From: Tulasnella sp. 424
Lineage: Eukaryota; Basidiomycota; Agaricomycetes; Cantharellales; Tulasnellaceae
Length of the DNA stretch: 64,000 bases
Direction: 5' to 3'
Assembly (NCBI GenBank): GCA_019633425.1
Contig: WSUB01000178.1
Span: 1 to 64,000, forward strand
The notes under the pieces are model-generated. The model had not been told where the DNA came from. It saw nothing but the letters and a program-made list of their open reading frames with translations, and did not search any database. Both the position numbers and the translations under genes were made by a program. This document shows positions 22,599 to 34,719 of this stretch, piece by piece; the first letter of the stretch is position 1; the number at the start of each line of letters is the position of its first letter.

Positions 22599-24820
22599 AT
22601 GTCCAGCGGTATCACATCTCTTGACGGCGACGCCGACAAGTATGCTGCGATTGTCAAGGCTGTCTATCAGTCGGCTCTAAAAGAACAGGATACCGACGCC
22701 ATAGTCATTGAGAAACTCTCGCCCACCAAGCCATCCGAACCGGCCTCCAAGATGAGCGAAGAGGAGCTCAATAAATACATGATCTTTGCCCTCAAGAAAG
22801 TCACCGGGGTTTTAGCCGCCGCTGTCACTGGGGACATCACGTCGACGCATACTGACGCCGTCATCGATTTCTTGGTCTCAGCCGCCGGCATAAAACTCCC
22901 GAAAGATCAACAAACTGTTGTTATCGATATGCTCGGCGACATCACGAAGCGCCTTGACCAGGTCCTTGAGGGTCAAAGAGCCGGCGAGGAACACACCACC
23001 CGGACCATGAAAATTCAGAAGATAAATGATGTACGAGTCTCAAGATTCACACTCTAGGGAAAAATTCAGCTGAAACCAGCTGTTTGTAGCTTCTCGTCAC
23101 GACCAACACCATCTGGACGACTCTCCGCCTAGCCATCGAGGTAAATTTTGGAGTCGAAACCGTAATTGTGCAACAGCTTACGATTCTACGTTTTATTTCC
23201 TCTTTTAGATCGGCGATCCTCAACGCGTCTTTGAGCAAATCGAGGGTATCGACACGAATCAAGTTAAAATCAAACTAAACGCTATGCGTATGGCGCTGCG
23301 AGACCCAGACGTCTCGGGCAGCGACGGCCTGGCGCGCAGCGTGCAGCAACTGTACAAAACCCAGCTGGAAGATACACATAAATCGTTTACCTTCGACGCC
23401 CGGACGTACCTCGAGTATGTTCATCAATGGAACAACCTCGTATCCTCCGTTGACCGCATGAGCACCGCCCTACTCGTTCTTTACGAGCAATGCCGTGAAG
23501 TCGAGGTTAAAGTCCGCCAATCCTGGCAGCAGCAATACAAGAATGAGAGTCAATCCTTCCTGGACACCATGGGAATGACGTTCCTTGGTGATATTGGGTT
23601 GTGGCCGTCGACGAAGGCACTCGCGGAAGCGGCGTCAGTGGACTACGGCAAGCAGTTCCCGCAGGTATTCGAACTCCACACTGGTTCTAGGCACTCGATG
23701 TTCGTCGAGGATATAACCATCCTGCCCTTTGGTGCAGAGCAAGCCTACACCGTGTATGGCTTCAAGGAGGACGAAAAGGACTCTTCCACGCCGGTCAATA
23801 GAGCGTTCGCTTTCGAGTCGCAGGACCGCGTCTGGCATATAAAGGCCAATCGTAAAATCCAGAACTCGTCGGACTGCTTGTTTTTTGGTCGCTGGGAGAA
23901 GCTAAGAAACAACGACGACGACGACTATCCTCTCGTGGCGAGGAGCGGGGAGTAAGTATCATCTCTTCTCGGTCATCTCGTCTGTGGACAAGAACTGATG
24001 ACTCTATGAAGTGAGGCAACCTTCAAGATCATCCCACTGGAGCACGCAGACGAGTGTCGCGTGAAGCTTGTCTGGCTCAAAAAGGATCGCAGTGATAACC
24101 GAAAGATCCTAGAACCCATCACCATGATACGCTCCAATCTGTCGTACCCGGTGTTTGGCCATCCACAAGGGCCAGACTTCAGTGGGCTCCGTGAGTTCAT
24201 CGGCAGCAAGTCGGGCCAAAAGTTCCACTGTAACGTCGGGAACCGCACGTCCGACTTGGTAATGGTGCTCGACGATGCCTACGCCGATGGCACGTATCAC
24301 TATAGAAACACAGTTTGGCTCCCTGGCGACAACTATCACGTTGGAGCCTGGAGCAATAATAATGTTGGGGCATGCTTCCGCTTCGCGATCTACAAGGTTC
24401 GGGAACTCTCATATGCATATTTCTGAGTACTCGACACTAAGCTCGCACTCACAGGTCAAAGACTCGTCCAGTGACAAGGAAGTGCTTCGCAGTCGTGTCC
24501 AGGAACTCTTCGGACAGCTTCCTTTAACTGGACGGCTCGGCCTCCGAGCGGGCGGCGCTGAGTTGATCAAGTACATCTGGTTGCGACCGGAAGTGCCTAA
24601 GTGGGGGAAGAACTCGATCAGCGTTGCGGAGTTCCGGTCGGATGACGAGAACAAGGATATCATCGGCTGGAAGACGCCGAGGGGCCTCTCGGGCTGGCTA
24701 GACAACTTCACCACCACCACCGATGAGACAAAGTGGTTCGAATGGAGCCTGTTCAAGGCTGAGGTTAGAATAGGTGGAGGTGATTTTCCTGGATCGTTCT
24801 GCAATATTTATACAAAGTAG
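22599..24820 (+). CDS. Unknown 641-aa protein inside the kinase array
   Basis: Not recognised. Four exons fit one frame: 22599-23030, 23209-23951, 24012-24396 and 24455-24820. Introns are GT-AG; the first is unusually long at 178 nt and the others are 60 and 58 nt. The ATG at 22599 is preferred over the frame's upstream extension. There is no signal peptide. The first third is predicted helical, with a hydrophobic Ala/Val-rich segment (KVTGVLAAAVTGDI). A second helical stretch contains SVQQLYKTQLEDTHKSFTFD and EQCREVEVKVRQSWQQQY. The C-terminal half looks beta-rich with many aromatic residues (YHYRNTVWLPGDNYHVGAWS, RVWHIKANRKIQNSSDCLFF). A helical N-domain plus beta C-domain recalls many fungal cytosolic defence and membrane-active proteins, but this is only architecture. 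It is the only convincing plus-strand gene in the array. Confidence 0.7.
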
Positions 24821-25107
24821 CTCTTTGACTTTGGGTTTTTCGAGCTGATATTCGGAGGAGTAGCATTTTTCCATGGTTGAAATGTAGAATTTGTAGCCCA
24901 GGATGTGCGCAAGGTCACGACTCATGTGTGTCGTGTGTTTCCCCGCTTTTGTCCAAGGGACAGGATAATTCTTATGCTGTTATCCTGAAATTGGAGTTCC
25001 GAAGGCGATGGGCACGGAGGCTACCACTCGAACTATCCCAGAACTTATGAGAAAGGAAGCATTCATTCTGCTGCATACACATGATCTATAGATCCTTTTC
25101 GAGTACA
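24821..25107. other. Convergent spacer between the 641-aa gene and K5
   Basis: About 290 bases between two converging genes, expected to hold both 3' UTRs. Nothing else was seen. Confidence 0.35.
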
Positions 25108-28100
25108 CTAAACTGTTTGATCCGTTGTGCACGCGCGGAGCTAGCAGAAAAATGTCGTCAAAGGACCGAAGAGCCGAAGACCAAAATAAAACAATGTACC
25201 CTTTCCAAAACGTCAACCATCGTCGGTCTCTTTGTTGGATCCTTGTTCCAACATTCTTTCATGATGTCCCAGAGTGGGTCCGTGACAGGCAATTCGGAGT
25301 AGTCTTCCGGCGACGGAAGGCTGCCATCCATGATGGCCATAATGACTTTTGGGTCGGAAGTGATCTTAGCATACGGTATCTTGTTTGTCATAACATCTGG
25401 TGAAAAGTAAGGTAGTCAAATGTCATTGCTATTTCCACGGCAAAGCAGAAAGCAGCGGATTGGTGGACAACGTACGCAAGACCAACATCGCGTATGCCCA
25501 GATATCACTCTCTGTGGTGCTGTGGCCATCAAGGTCTAGCATCTCGGGTGATGAGTACCTTAACGTTCCCTTCACAGATGCCGTGGTCGTAAATCCCGAT
25601 GGATTCTCCGACATAAGTTCTAATGTGAGCTTCGAGTTAGCTCGCTCGTTAGGGCTTCGAAATCAAATACGGACTGCTAATCCCAAAGTCGCATATCTTG
25701 GCGCTTCCTTCATTGCTCACCAGAACGTTTGCCTGAAATTTACATGCGAGAGTTAGCCTTTGTTACCGTCCGAAGGGGCGCGATTTCTGACAGGCTTGAT
25801 GTCTGAATGAATTACCGATGGGTCTCGGCCGTGTAGATAGACGAGTCCTTCCGCTACTTGTGTTATCTGAAAATGTGTTGGCCAATGTTTCCCGCAAACC
25901 TTAGCGCAAAGGCGCTTACTAGTTCTCGACGGCTGGCGTTGGGATTCTTGACTACGTACTCCATAATGTTACCATTCGAGCACCTTTTTTACAGTTGTCA
26001 GTAATCGAACCGGCCGAAGTACATAAAGTGTTCAATCGTACCAGGGACTTATAAGACACGGAATGCCCTCGATATACGCGTAGCCTCGGAGCTCAAGAAT
26101 GCGAGGATCCTGGCATTCCATCCAAATTTTCAACTCCCTATTAAATCGCTACATCCCGCGCGTTAGATGTGAACGAGGACGGCTTAGGATGAACATACAG
26201 TCCGAAGCCGACCTGACTGGGGATCATCTGGGTTACTAGTGCTTGCAATCCGGAGTACCTTGATGGCAATCTAGGGGGCGGTACCATCACGTTTAGAAAA
26301 TATCCTCGGCGTTCAAGGTAAGAGGGTGATTCGGCTTACAGGCTCTCTGGTTTCAGTCATCTCTCCCCTCCAAACGTCACTGAACCCAGCCAAGGAATGT
26401 GCAGCATCGCCTTGTTTTCGGACAAATCGAGTCAAGTCCAAAGTGTCTGTTGTGAACTTCAGGCCTGTTGTCTCGATCGTGAAATGCAGTTTAGCGCGAC
26501 TCTCAAACCAGTCATCTGGCTCGGAAAGTTAGTACATGACGGACAAAGATCATACTAAGTATGTGTCACGGATGTACCTTGTTGGGTATCTGCCAGATAA
26601 ATGCATGGTCTTTTGTCTTGATATCCCCCTACGGCAGCCAGTCGTGAACCTGCTGTTGACAATGTTCCCCTGTTGGCTGGAGGAGGAGTTTCCCCCAGCA
26701 TCCCTAAGCTGGTCCAAATCCCACCTAAAGAAAAAATAAACTAGGGACTGAGAGATGCTAGATTTACCTCGAGTGCATGCAGATCGCGTACTTTCGATAC
26801 TGAAAACGAATGCATCATCCGAGATTATTGGCAAATTATTGCTACGCTGAGATCGTTTGGCTGCCCCTCCAAATACAAACATATTATCACCAATTAAGGT
26901 TGAAGAGTGTCCTGAGCGTGCTGGAGGGATCGAACCACGGCATTGAACGTTCGTCCAAGCTTCTGTATGAGTGTTGAACTCCCACACGTCACCGAACGAG
27001 ATTGGCTGTTCCCCATCCTCGCATGCCGCTCCTCCAAAACTGGAAATTTTAACTGAGATCTAGGATTAGAATTATCATTTGTACTCACATATAGAATTTA
27101 TTTCTGTAACGGATAGCGGAGTGGTACGCGCGAGCTGTCGGCCAAGGCTCTCTCTTGGGTACTTCCCTCCATGAAATACGCTCTGTACTGTTAGCTATAC
27201 GATCCGCTCAATTACTAATGTATAGGCTCGAGATTTAAAAAAAAAACTTACATGCTCCCAGATTGAGGCACCATAGATCGTCGAAGCAATAAGCCGAAAC
27301 AAAGTCCCCACTAGTGCCAATGGTTCGGCCACCGAAGAGCCAAAGCGCATCATCTGTCGCAATGATGGAGTGTGCTAGACGTCCTTCAGGAAAAGGATAC
27401 GGGGGTCTTAATTTTGACCAAACCCGGGTTTCTGCAAACATTCAGTGAACAGTAGGGGCGAAGGTAGAGCTTGTTCGAAAGACTCACCAAGGTCGAGGAG
27501 ATACAAAAAGCTATCGTCGTTATTCCCACCCAGAACAACTAAGATTCTGCCGACGATGGCTGCTTGATGGACCTCTCTCGCAGGGGGTACGGAGCCGGTC
27601 GTTTCAAGTTGTGTCAGGGACATATCTTCTGTTGAAAGTAGGAAGATATCGTTGATAACCCGGGTGGTATATGGACTATAGTCACCGAACATGTTGTGCT
27701 CCTGATCGGAATCTGGGATAGGAGCGCCCGAGCGACCACCGAAAATGATAAATTCATGATCGGAATTTGGGATAGGAGAGCATGTGTGACCATCCAAAGG
27801 AAAGGGATTCTTTGTAGTTCCAGGAGAGTTAGAGCCCGGAAGGGTCTTTACAGGCTTCAATGCCAGTTCGTGTTCAGTCCATTTTAGGGCATACGGAACG
27901 CAGGAAGCCATTTCGCTGCTTAACGTTAGGGAATTGCCGGGGTCCCCGGATCCTGATCCTCTTTCGATGGCGGCATTATTTTCAGACAGCGAGGTCTTCT
28001 GCACGAACTGAGATCCGGTCTGTTAATCGACTTCGGCGGAAAGCTCCGACGGCTGTTTCCACTTACACTCTGGACTTCCCCCTTGGCCTTACTTGCCGTA

Positions 28101-28390
28101 TCGTCCTCCCGAAGGACTGTAAAGCTGTCGGCGCCAACAGCACGGGAGGTCACGTTAGGGTCTAATCGGCTATGGATGGTAAGGCTCCCAGTGGTAGCTT
28201 CCTCGGGAGTGGTAGGCGTTCTCTCGGATTGGGAAGGGTGGGCGTCAGCCGAACCCACACGCTCGACCGGTGACGTATCGATGGTCTTTCCTATCCTTGA
28301 TGCTTGCCGATCGCCGTTATCTGAAGAAGAGAGCGATTTTCGTCCAAAACTGAGCCTTTTGAGCGGCCATTTCCAAAGCTTCTCCGACAT
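25108..28390 (-). CDS. Kelch-TKL kinase paralog K5
   Basis: Start ATG at 28390 (MSEKLWKWPLKRLSFGRKS), a basic Trp-rich amphipathic N-terminus. TTGSLTIHSR follows, then an intron region and VPYALKWTEHELALKPVKTL. The first Kelch blade is partly duplicated: PIPNSDHEFIIFGG is followed at once by a decayed copy PIPDSDQEHNMFG. Later blades end LVVLGG, ALWLFGG and MFVFGG. The linker has diverged (FTIETTGLKF, then LDLTRF). The glycine-loop region is followed by VIHSDIKP (about 25805) and CDFG (about 25690). The activation segment GTLRYSSPEMLDLDGHSTTE and SDIWAYAMLVL are seen. The C-lobe reads SPEDYSELPVTDPLWDIM, then KRPTMVDVLER. A last intron leads to LRACTTDQTV, ending at 25108. It appears catalytically intact. 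Confidence 0.8.
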
Positions 28391-28925
28391 CTGGCTGCAA
28401 CGACTCAATGCCGACAGTCAGTGGATCATATGGGCGCTAACCGAGATCCGACGTATTACATGTTTTCCTAAACTTAGATATGCTAAGCCTTCCGGGTAAG
28501 AGTTGGGGGATGGGATTGAGCAACGACGACCGGAGGAAGGGGATTTAGTGTTCGCAGGCTGTATGACGCGTTATCTCGTCAGGTATATCTTTCAATTCGG
28601 CTGAAGCACGGCATCCAGGGCGCTACTTCTACTGACTTGTCCCTTACCATCACGATAAGGCTCTTCAATTGAATGGATCTAGTCTATATTACCTCAGCTC
28701 ATGGCTTCCGTACTAAACCGGTTGAAGTATAAAAGGTATAGCCCGGGTCGCTTGCGAATCACGTCGCTCGCCATATCGAAGAGAACAAGTCCGCCTCCAC
28801 TTGTGCTAACCTATCGAGAATTATGGAAGGCATAAAAATTCAAAGCCTAGATATATTAGCACCTACATCATCAATAGCCGCGCTAATAACGGATGCTTTG
28901 ATGAAGGTTCGGGGAAGCCTTGTGA
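28391..28925. other. Intergenic between K6 and K5
   Basis: About 535 bases with the K5 promoter and K6 3' UTR. TATAAAAGG-like sequence at about 28728-28738 is on the plus strand and so does not serve K5. No gene is seen. Confidence 0.3.
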
Positions 28926-31900
28926 CTAAAACCACCTAAGGTCCGAAAGCCCCTTCATCGTTTGGCCAGCACAGAGAGCTGAGAACTGTGTGTCAGAAGA
29001 CCAGGCGCGCGAAAGAACTGAGAGGAAAATGGCCGCACCTTTGTCACCAAACCTTCCATTGTAGGTCTCTGACTTGGATCTTCATCCCAGCATTCCCGCA
29101 TAACGCCCCAAAGGGGATCAGAAGCGGGCAGCTCCGGATAATCTTCCGGCGATGGGGTGGCACCATCCCAAATCGCTTTGATTACGCCCATATCAGAGTT
29201 GAAATTGATGTACGGTAATTTCCCGGTCATGACCTCTGCGAATCATAGGGAGTGTGAGTCTCAAAAAATCTCGAAAACGGGTTGGGAGCACGCGAAGGAC
29301 CAATACGCACGTAGAATAAGCGAGCCGAAAGCATAGACGTCACTCATCGTAGTGCTTTCCGCGTCTTCCTGTAATAGCTCTTTGGCAGAGTATCGCAACG
29401 TTCCTTTGATACTCGCAGTGGTCGTGAAGCCGGACGGAGCATCCTGTAAGAGTTCTTTATAGCAACTATTAGCCACCGTCAAAGCTCCGCCCCAGGTGAC
29501 ACGCCAGTACTTACTGCTAACTCCAAAATCGCAGAGCTTCACGTCCTCTTCGTCATTAACCAACACATTAGCCTAGCATAAATCAACGTAATCCAGCATC
29601 AGCTCTTCGTCCTTTGAAAAAAACTGGGTTATTCCCGATGTTACATACGGGCTTGATATCAGAGTGAACAATTACTGGGTCATGTCCGTGCAGGTAGGCA
29701 AGACCTTCGGCTGCTTGTATGATCTGCCCAAACCGTTCACCATTTGACAGAAAGACACTAAATCGGGGTTACGTACCAAGCGTAATCTATCTGCATTTGG
29801 TTTACGGATCAGATACTCTGTTACGTTTCCGTTGGCGCACCTAAAGAAACCTCAATTCCAGCCTTGGGTCGTTGAAGAAACCAAGCCTGATTGCCACATA
29901 CCATGGACTAATGAGACAAGGAATGCCCTCGATGTACGCGTAACCTAGTAACTCGAGCACCCGTGGATGTTGGCATTCCATCCATATAAATAGCTCCCTG
30001 TCAAACCGCTTTTTTACACGAGTCAGATAGTGTCTAACTCGCTGAAGGTCGTAGACAACCGACCTTCCGCAGTAAACCTGATTGAGGGTTGTCTAAATTA
30101 TTCGTATTGGCGACTCGCAGTATTTTGATTGCGATCTAAGAGGGAGGTAGAGGTGATTAGCGGAGGGCCGCAATTTCACCGTAAAGAGCATTTGCCGACT
30201 AACAGGCTGCCCAGTCTCCGTCAACTCTCCCTTCCATACATCGCTAAAGCCAGCCAGGGAATGAGCTGCATCACCCTGCTTTCGAACGAACCGACTCAGG
30301 TCGACCGCTTCCGTGGTGAACTTGAGGTTCGTCGTTTCCGTCGAAAATTGCAGTCTGGCGAGGCCGTCCGACAGCGAATCGGCTACGGAAGTGCGGGAGG
30401 TCAACTGTCGCCCTAACGAAGTTTTGTAACCGTCATGACGTACAAGGGTTGGTTTCGGCCATATGAATATGCGGTTTTGTGGAGAGCAAGTTTGGGCCTT
30501 TACCACCCAAGACCATCAGCCGGGTGCCAGCCGGCACCATCGTTCGATGTCGACCAGGAAGAGGGGTCGGCCCCATCATAGCGAGGCTTGTCCAAGTATT
30601 ATCTGTTCAATCCATAATGTGAGTGGAGTGCGCGTTGGAAAACCAAGGAACCTTCGTACCGGCGAAATTGAAGACAAAAGCGTCGTTGATGAAGGTACCG
30701 CTGAGGTCTTTGGCCCGGTCCCATTCATCCGGCTTGCGAAACCCAGCGAATATGAACATGTTATCTCCAATAACGGTGGCACAATGCGCGTCGCGCTCTT
30801 CGGGAAGTAGTCCGTTGCATTGGACTTGTGACCATGTCTCCGTGCGGGTATTGAACTCCCAGAGGTCGTTGAAGCTCGGGATGAGACCATCGTCATGGCC
30901 TCCAAATCTGGCGGACACATTAGAGAAGGTTCGGAAATAATGATGCTCATACTAACATGTAGAGACCGTCATCATAATGGACGGCAGAGTGATATGCTCG
31001 CGCTGGCGGCCAAACGTCGCGTTGGGGTATCCGTCTCCAACGGACGCGCTCCATGGCCTTTACTAAAGAGACGCATCAGGGATGGAGTAGGCGACGAGGA
31101 TAACATACTCACGAGAGCCCAATTCGATGCACCAAAGGTCACCAAGTATCTTCTTGCCATCTCGGCCACCGTAAACCCAAAGGGTGCTGCCTACGGCGGT
31201 GAGGGTATGCCCTTCACGAGAACCAGGGAACGGTGCCGGTGGTCGGAACGATGACCATGCCCGAGTATCTTATTATATTGTCGGTTTGTAAGTTAGGAGT
31301 ATCATCATGAGCGGAAGAAGTCTCACCGAGGTCGAGGAAGTATAGATTGCTGTCCACCGTAGTTCCGCCAAAAACGACCAACACCCGTCCAACAACAGCG
31401 GCCTGATGACCGCATCTCTCTTGGGGCGCGGCACCACTGGTCTCTAAACGAACCAAGGACATGTCCGCCGTCGACAAGAGGAACGTGTCGTTTGTCTCGT
31501 CTCCAGCAGCCTTCTCCGCAGCGTGCGCACGACCACCAAAGATGACGAACTCTTGTTTTGAGGTTTGAAGGGGCGAGCATGTGTGAAGTTGAAGAGGAAA
31601 CGGGGATTGAGTCGGTTCGTCAGGCTTGGAGCCCATCAACGATTTGACGGCTTTAAGTTCGAGAGGGTGTTCGGTCCAGGGGAGCGCATAAGGGATATAG
31701 GAGCTGACTGTGGATTTCCGCCTGCTATGAAGAGTGAGGCTTCCTGTAGTTTCCCCTCTTAAAGTACCAGAGTTATCTTGCGCTTCAGAAGATGGATTCG
31801 GCAAGGTAGGAATCGAGGGCTCCTTTGAAGGCTCCTTTGAGGGCTCCTTTGGGGGTTCCACGCTGACTGAAGGAATGTCGGCCGCTTTTGGTGCTGGTGG

Positions 31901-32002
31901 TTCGCGCGTACCCACCCTCGCAGCTGATGAAGATGAAGAGGCACGCCCCAAACCAGAGTCGGATTTGGATTTTTTGAACGGGTTCCAAGGCAATTTCGCC
32001 AT
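28926..32002 (-). CDS. Kelch-TKL kinase paralog K6
   Basis: Start ATG at 32002 (MAKLPWNPFKKSKSDSGLG), again a basic Trp-containing N-terminus. A Ser/Pro-rich leader contains three KEPS repeats, then ETTGSLTLHSRR. The Kelch module starts at YIPYALPWTEHPLELKAVKS with blades EFVIFGG, RVLVVFGG, TLWVYGG, MFIFAG and RLMVLGG. The linker LQFSTETTNLKFTTEAVDLS is canonical. Kinase landmarks are HSLAGFSDVWKGE, IVHSDIKP (about 29650), CDFG (about 29525), GTLRYSAKELL and SDVYAFGSLIL. The C-lobe reads SPEDYPELPASDPLWGVM, then QRPTMEGLVTK. A final intron gives a tail ending at 28926. Most divergent of the six but apparently intact. It marks the right end of the array. Confidence 0.82.
31805..31860 (-). repeat. 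12-nt tandem repeat coding KEPS
   Basis: The plus strand repeats a unit like GGCTCCTTTGA/G about four times with drift. On the coding strand this gives PPKEPSKEPSKEPS in the K6 leader. A slippage-prone, in-frame minisatellite. Confidence 0.7.
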
Positions 32003-32348
32003 CAAATCGTACAACAACTACGCATAGGACCCCCCGGCCAAACACGGGTCAGTTTGTCAGGGACCGGAGAGCCAAAGCAATGGCACTGCGAACGTGCTGG
32101 AACTCACTTTCAAGATACTACAACTCTCAGATTCAACAAGAAAATTCGATACAACGGGAGAGTTGCTGGATGGATCCGGGGGAATGATCAAAAGGGGGGA
32201 TGACGAAGGGTGGAGCGTTCTCTGTGTTTGGTGTCGCCATGCAAACAAGAATCCAGAGCTTCGGTGCTTCGGGGATTCGGGATCATGCCCGAATGACGAA
32301 GCCCATCACAAAAATAACACAAGGACAAAGGAGATTTCATTCTGCACA
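32003..32348. other. Intergenic between the G-patch gene and K6
   Basis: About 345 bases forming the K6 promoter and leader and the 3' UTR of the G-patch gene. This is the border between the accessory array and the conserved block. No gene is seen. Confidence 0.35.
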
Positions 32349-34435
32349 TCAACGACGACCGTTATAATACCCTCTGCTACCAGACCCGTAACTATTATTG
32401 TATCTGTTGCCATAGTTTGAGGATCCGCGTGATGAACCATAACGCGGCCCATCCCGTCCATCGCGGTCACGCTCCCCGTCAAACGAACGATCACGCCCTG
32501 GATCATTTGAGCGATAATCATCGTACGAAGGGTCAGGCCGACGACCTCCAGCGCGTGGAGGGTAGTCTCTGTTCGGCGGTCGGTCGTTGTATGAACGATC
32601 CCGATTTGCATAATAATCGTCGCGGGCGCCATATCTACCATCAGAGTCTCTCAGTGTGAACGAAGATGGATGGAAGCCTTGAGGTTCGTCAAGCGGCGGT
32701 GGCGGAGGCGGTTCTTTGTTTGGTGGAGGTGGAGGAGGTTCCGTGTTTGGTGGAGGTGGTGGAGGTTCCATGTTTGGTGGAGGTAGAGGCGGTGGCGATG
32801 GCCCGGACGGAGGCGGTGGTTGGGCCGGTTCTGGGGGTGGTGGAGGTGGAGCGGACAAGGACGCCCAACCACTCGATTTCGAGCTAATGCTAATTGAAGA
32901 CCAGCCACCGCGGCTTGAAGACGGGGGTGAATCAACGTCCATTGGGGATTTCGGTCGCGATCCTGGGGTCTCGGTGGTTTCTAATCGAGTGAAACCTCCT
33001 GATACGAAGCTCGTATTGCCCTTGGCGCCAGCTGCAGACGTGGGTGCAACGGATTCCGATGCAGAAGTTGTTGCCGTTACAACAGACCAGCCTCCTGCCG
33101 TCTTCGGCTCGACCGGTTTAACCGCCGCCCAGCCTCCAGCTGACCCCGAGGAGCCTGCGACCGAGCTTGCAGCAACCGGAGCCCATCCTCCTTTAGGGGC
33201 CGCTGGAGCTGGTTCTGGGGCAGCTGAGACTGCTGCCCATCCAGATTTTCGCTCCTGCGTAGCACCAGCGACCACCGGTGCCGAGCCACCTGCAGATGGC
33301 GTTGGAGCCGCCGCAGCAGGCTTGGCGAGTTTGATTCCGGCAGCTGCAGCCAGCTTGCGCATCTCTTTCTCTTCGCGTTTGCGCTCCTTTTCTTTCCGCT
33401 TGTCCAGGTCCGTTCTTAGGCGCTGAGCTGCAGCCTGCTCCTTCAACCGCTGTCGTAAAAAAGAGTCCGTGAGATGGATCGTAAGGCGGAAGGGGAAAAG
33501 AAAAGCGCGCCAACTTACCACTTTGTGGTTGTGCGAGTAACCACGACAGTGTTCTTCATATTGCGCGACGTTCTGGTACTGCCGGTCGCACGTCTCACAG
33601 TAGAATGGCTTCAGTACGGTTTGCACTTCGACCTTGATTGCTTCTCGCTGAGCGACGAGCGCCTACGATTTCCCACCCAGTTCAGTCAAAGGGGCAATGT
33701 GTACGCCAGGACAAATAGGACGGACCTCTCTGTTAGCTCTTTGCTCCCCGGTCTCTTTGCTTTGCCGTTCGGAATCGAGTTCTCGACGGCTTGCAACCTA
33801 AATGCGAATGGTGCTATGAGCGTGGTTGATAGTTTACGGAGTAAACTCTGACCCGTACAGTTTCTTCAATGATGCGAAAGTCTTGGGCAGCCTTCCCAAT
33901 ACCCGTGCTGTCGTTCTTCACCGTAAAGGGAATGGGGTCCGCCCGACCTACAAGATCGTTGAATTAAACCCCGAGCTACATATGACCTAGAGCGGCGAAA
34001 TGCATACCTTGTCCCGAGAGTCCCAGACCCGACCCTTCCGTCCATCCCATCTTCTTGAGAAGAGCGAACCCAACATTGGTCGCTTTAATCTTGGTTTCCA
34101 CCGTGATGACTTCTCGAGCGGATCCTCCCATATGTTCCGCGTACCACTCCGTTCCGGTTTTCCCGCTCGTATCATCCACGGGGGCAGGCGAAGGCGACCT
34201 TGAGACGAGCGAAACGCCGTCGTCTTCATCGTCGTCGTCGTTGTCATTGGCAGCGGCCGCGTCCTGAGCCGGGTCTGTGGGTCTAGGCTGGGAAGTGAGA
34301 AAACAGGAAAAAGACGAAAGAAAGGGGGTAGCAAAAGTTGCGTTGAATTAGATAGGAGTAACGTTTCTTGCTCACCTCTGGGTCTTCCCTGTTTAGTGGG
34401 ATGGCGTTCCAGCGCGCGACTGTGGACGCCGACAT
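32349..34435 (-). CDS. G-patch and C2H2 zinc-finger RNA-associated protein
   Basis: Probable nuclear RNA-processing factor of the GPATCH8 type. Start ATG 34435 (MSASTVARWNAIPLNREDPE); an intron follows, then an acidic Asp-rich stretch. The G-patch reads VGFALLKKMGWTEGSGLGLS, then GQG (about 34080-34015). After introns come RADPIPFTVKNDSTGIGKAA, SRRELDSERQSKE and a C2H2 finger FYCETCDRQYQNVAQYEEHC with a second His in YSHNH (about 33610-33510). A Lys/Glu/Arg helix (KRKEKERKREEKEMRKLAAA) follows. The long C-terminus has WA/GGW repeats, poly-Pro and an Arg/Asp/Gly/Tyr-rich tail ending at 32349. One 69-nt intron (about 33507-33439) contains no stop and is a multiple of three, so its retention would add 23 residues. 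G-patches usually activate DEAH helicases; the partner here is unknown. Confidence 0.85.
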
Positions 34436-34719
34436 TGCTGCAGAACGATCGAGGGACTAAATATCAGGGCTTGTGCAGTACAGATCGCGGTCCAAGAAAG
34501 AGCAAGGTATTGTTGTTTTTGAGTAGCGATGGTTTGAGATATACGCAAAGATGGAGGAACCAACGACCCAGCGAGGCCGCCAGTGGTTGGGATGCGAACT
34601 TGAAGCGAACAAAAGTTTGGTGCTGTTGTTCGATAGGTGCTTTCCGTTTCGACTAGTCCCTGCGTCGCGCTCGATACTCTCTCTACTACTTTATTCCTAT
34701 ATTGCCAGTTACACGAAGC
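34436..34719. promoter_or_regulatory. Bidirectional promoter of G-patch gene and ClpP
   Basis: The start codons of two divergent genes are 284 bp apart, so this interval must serve as promoter and leader for both. No specific elements were identified. Confidence 0.5.

Noticed and set aside
32716..33426. 236-codon plus-strand Gly-rich frame
   Set aside because: It is the antisense shadow of the Pro-rich and GGW-rich part of the G-patch gene.
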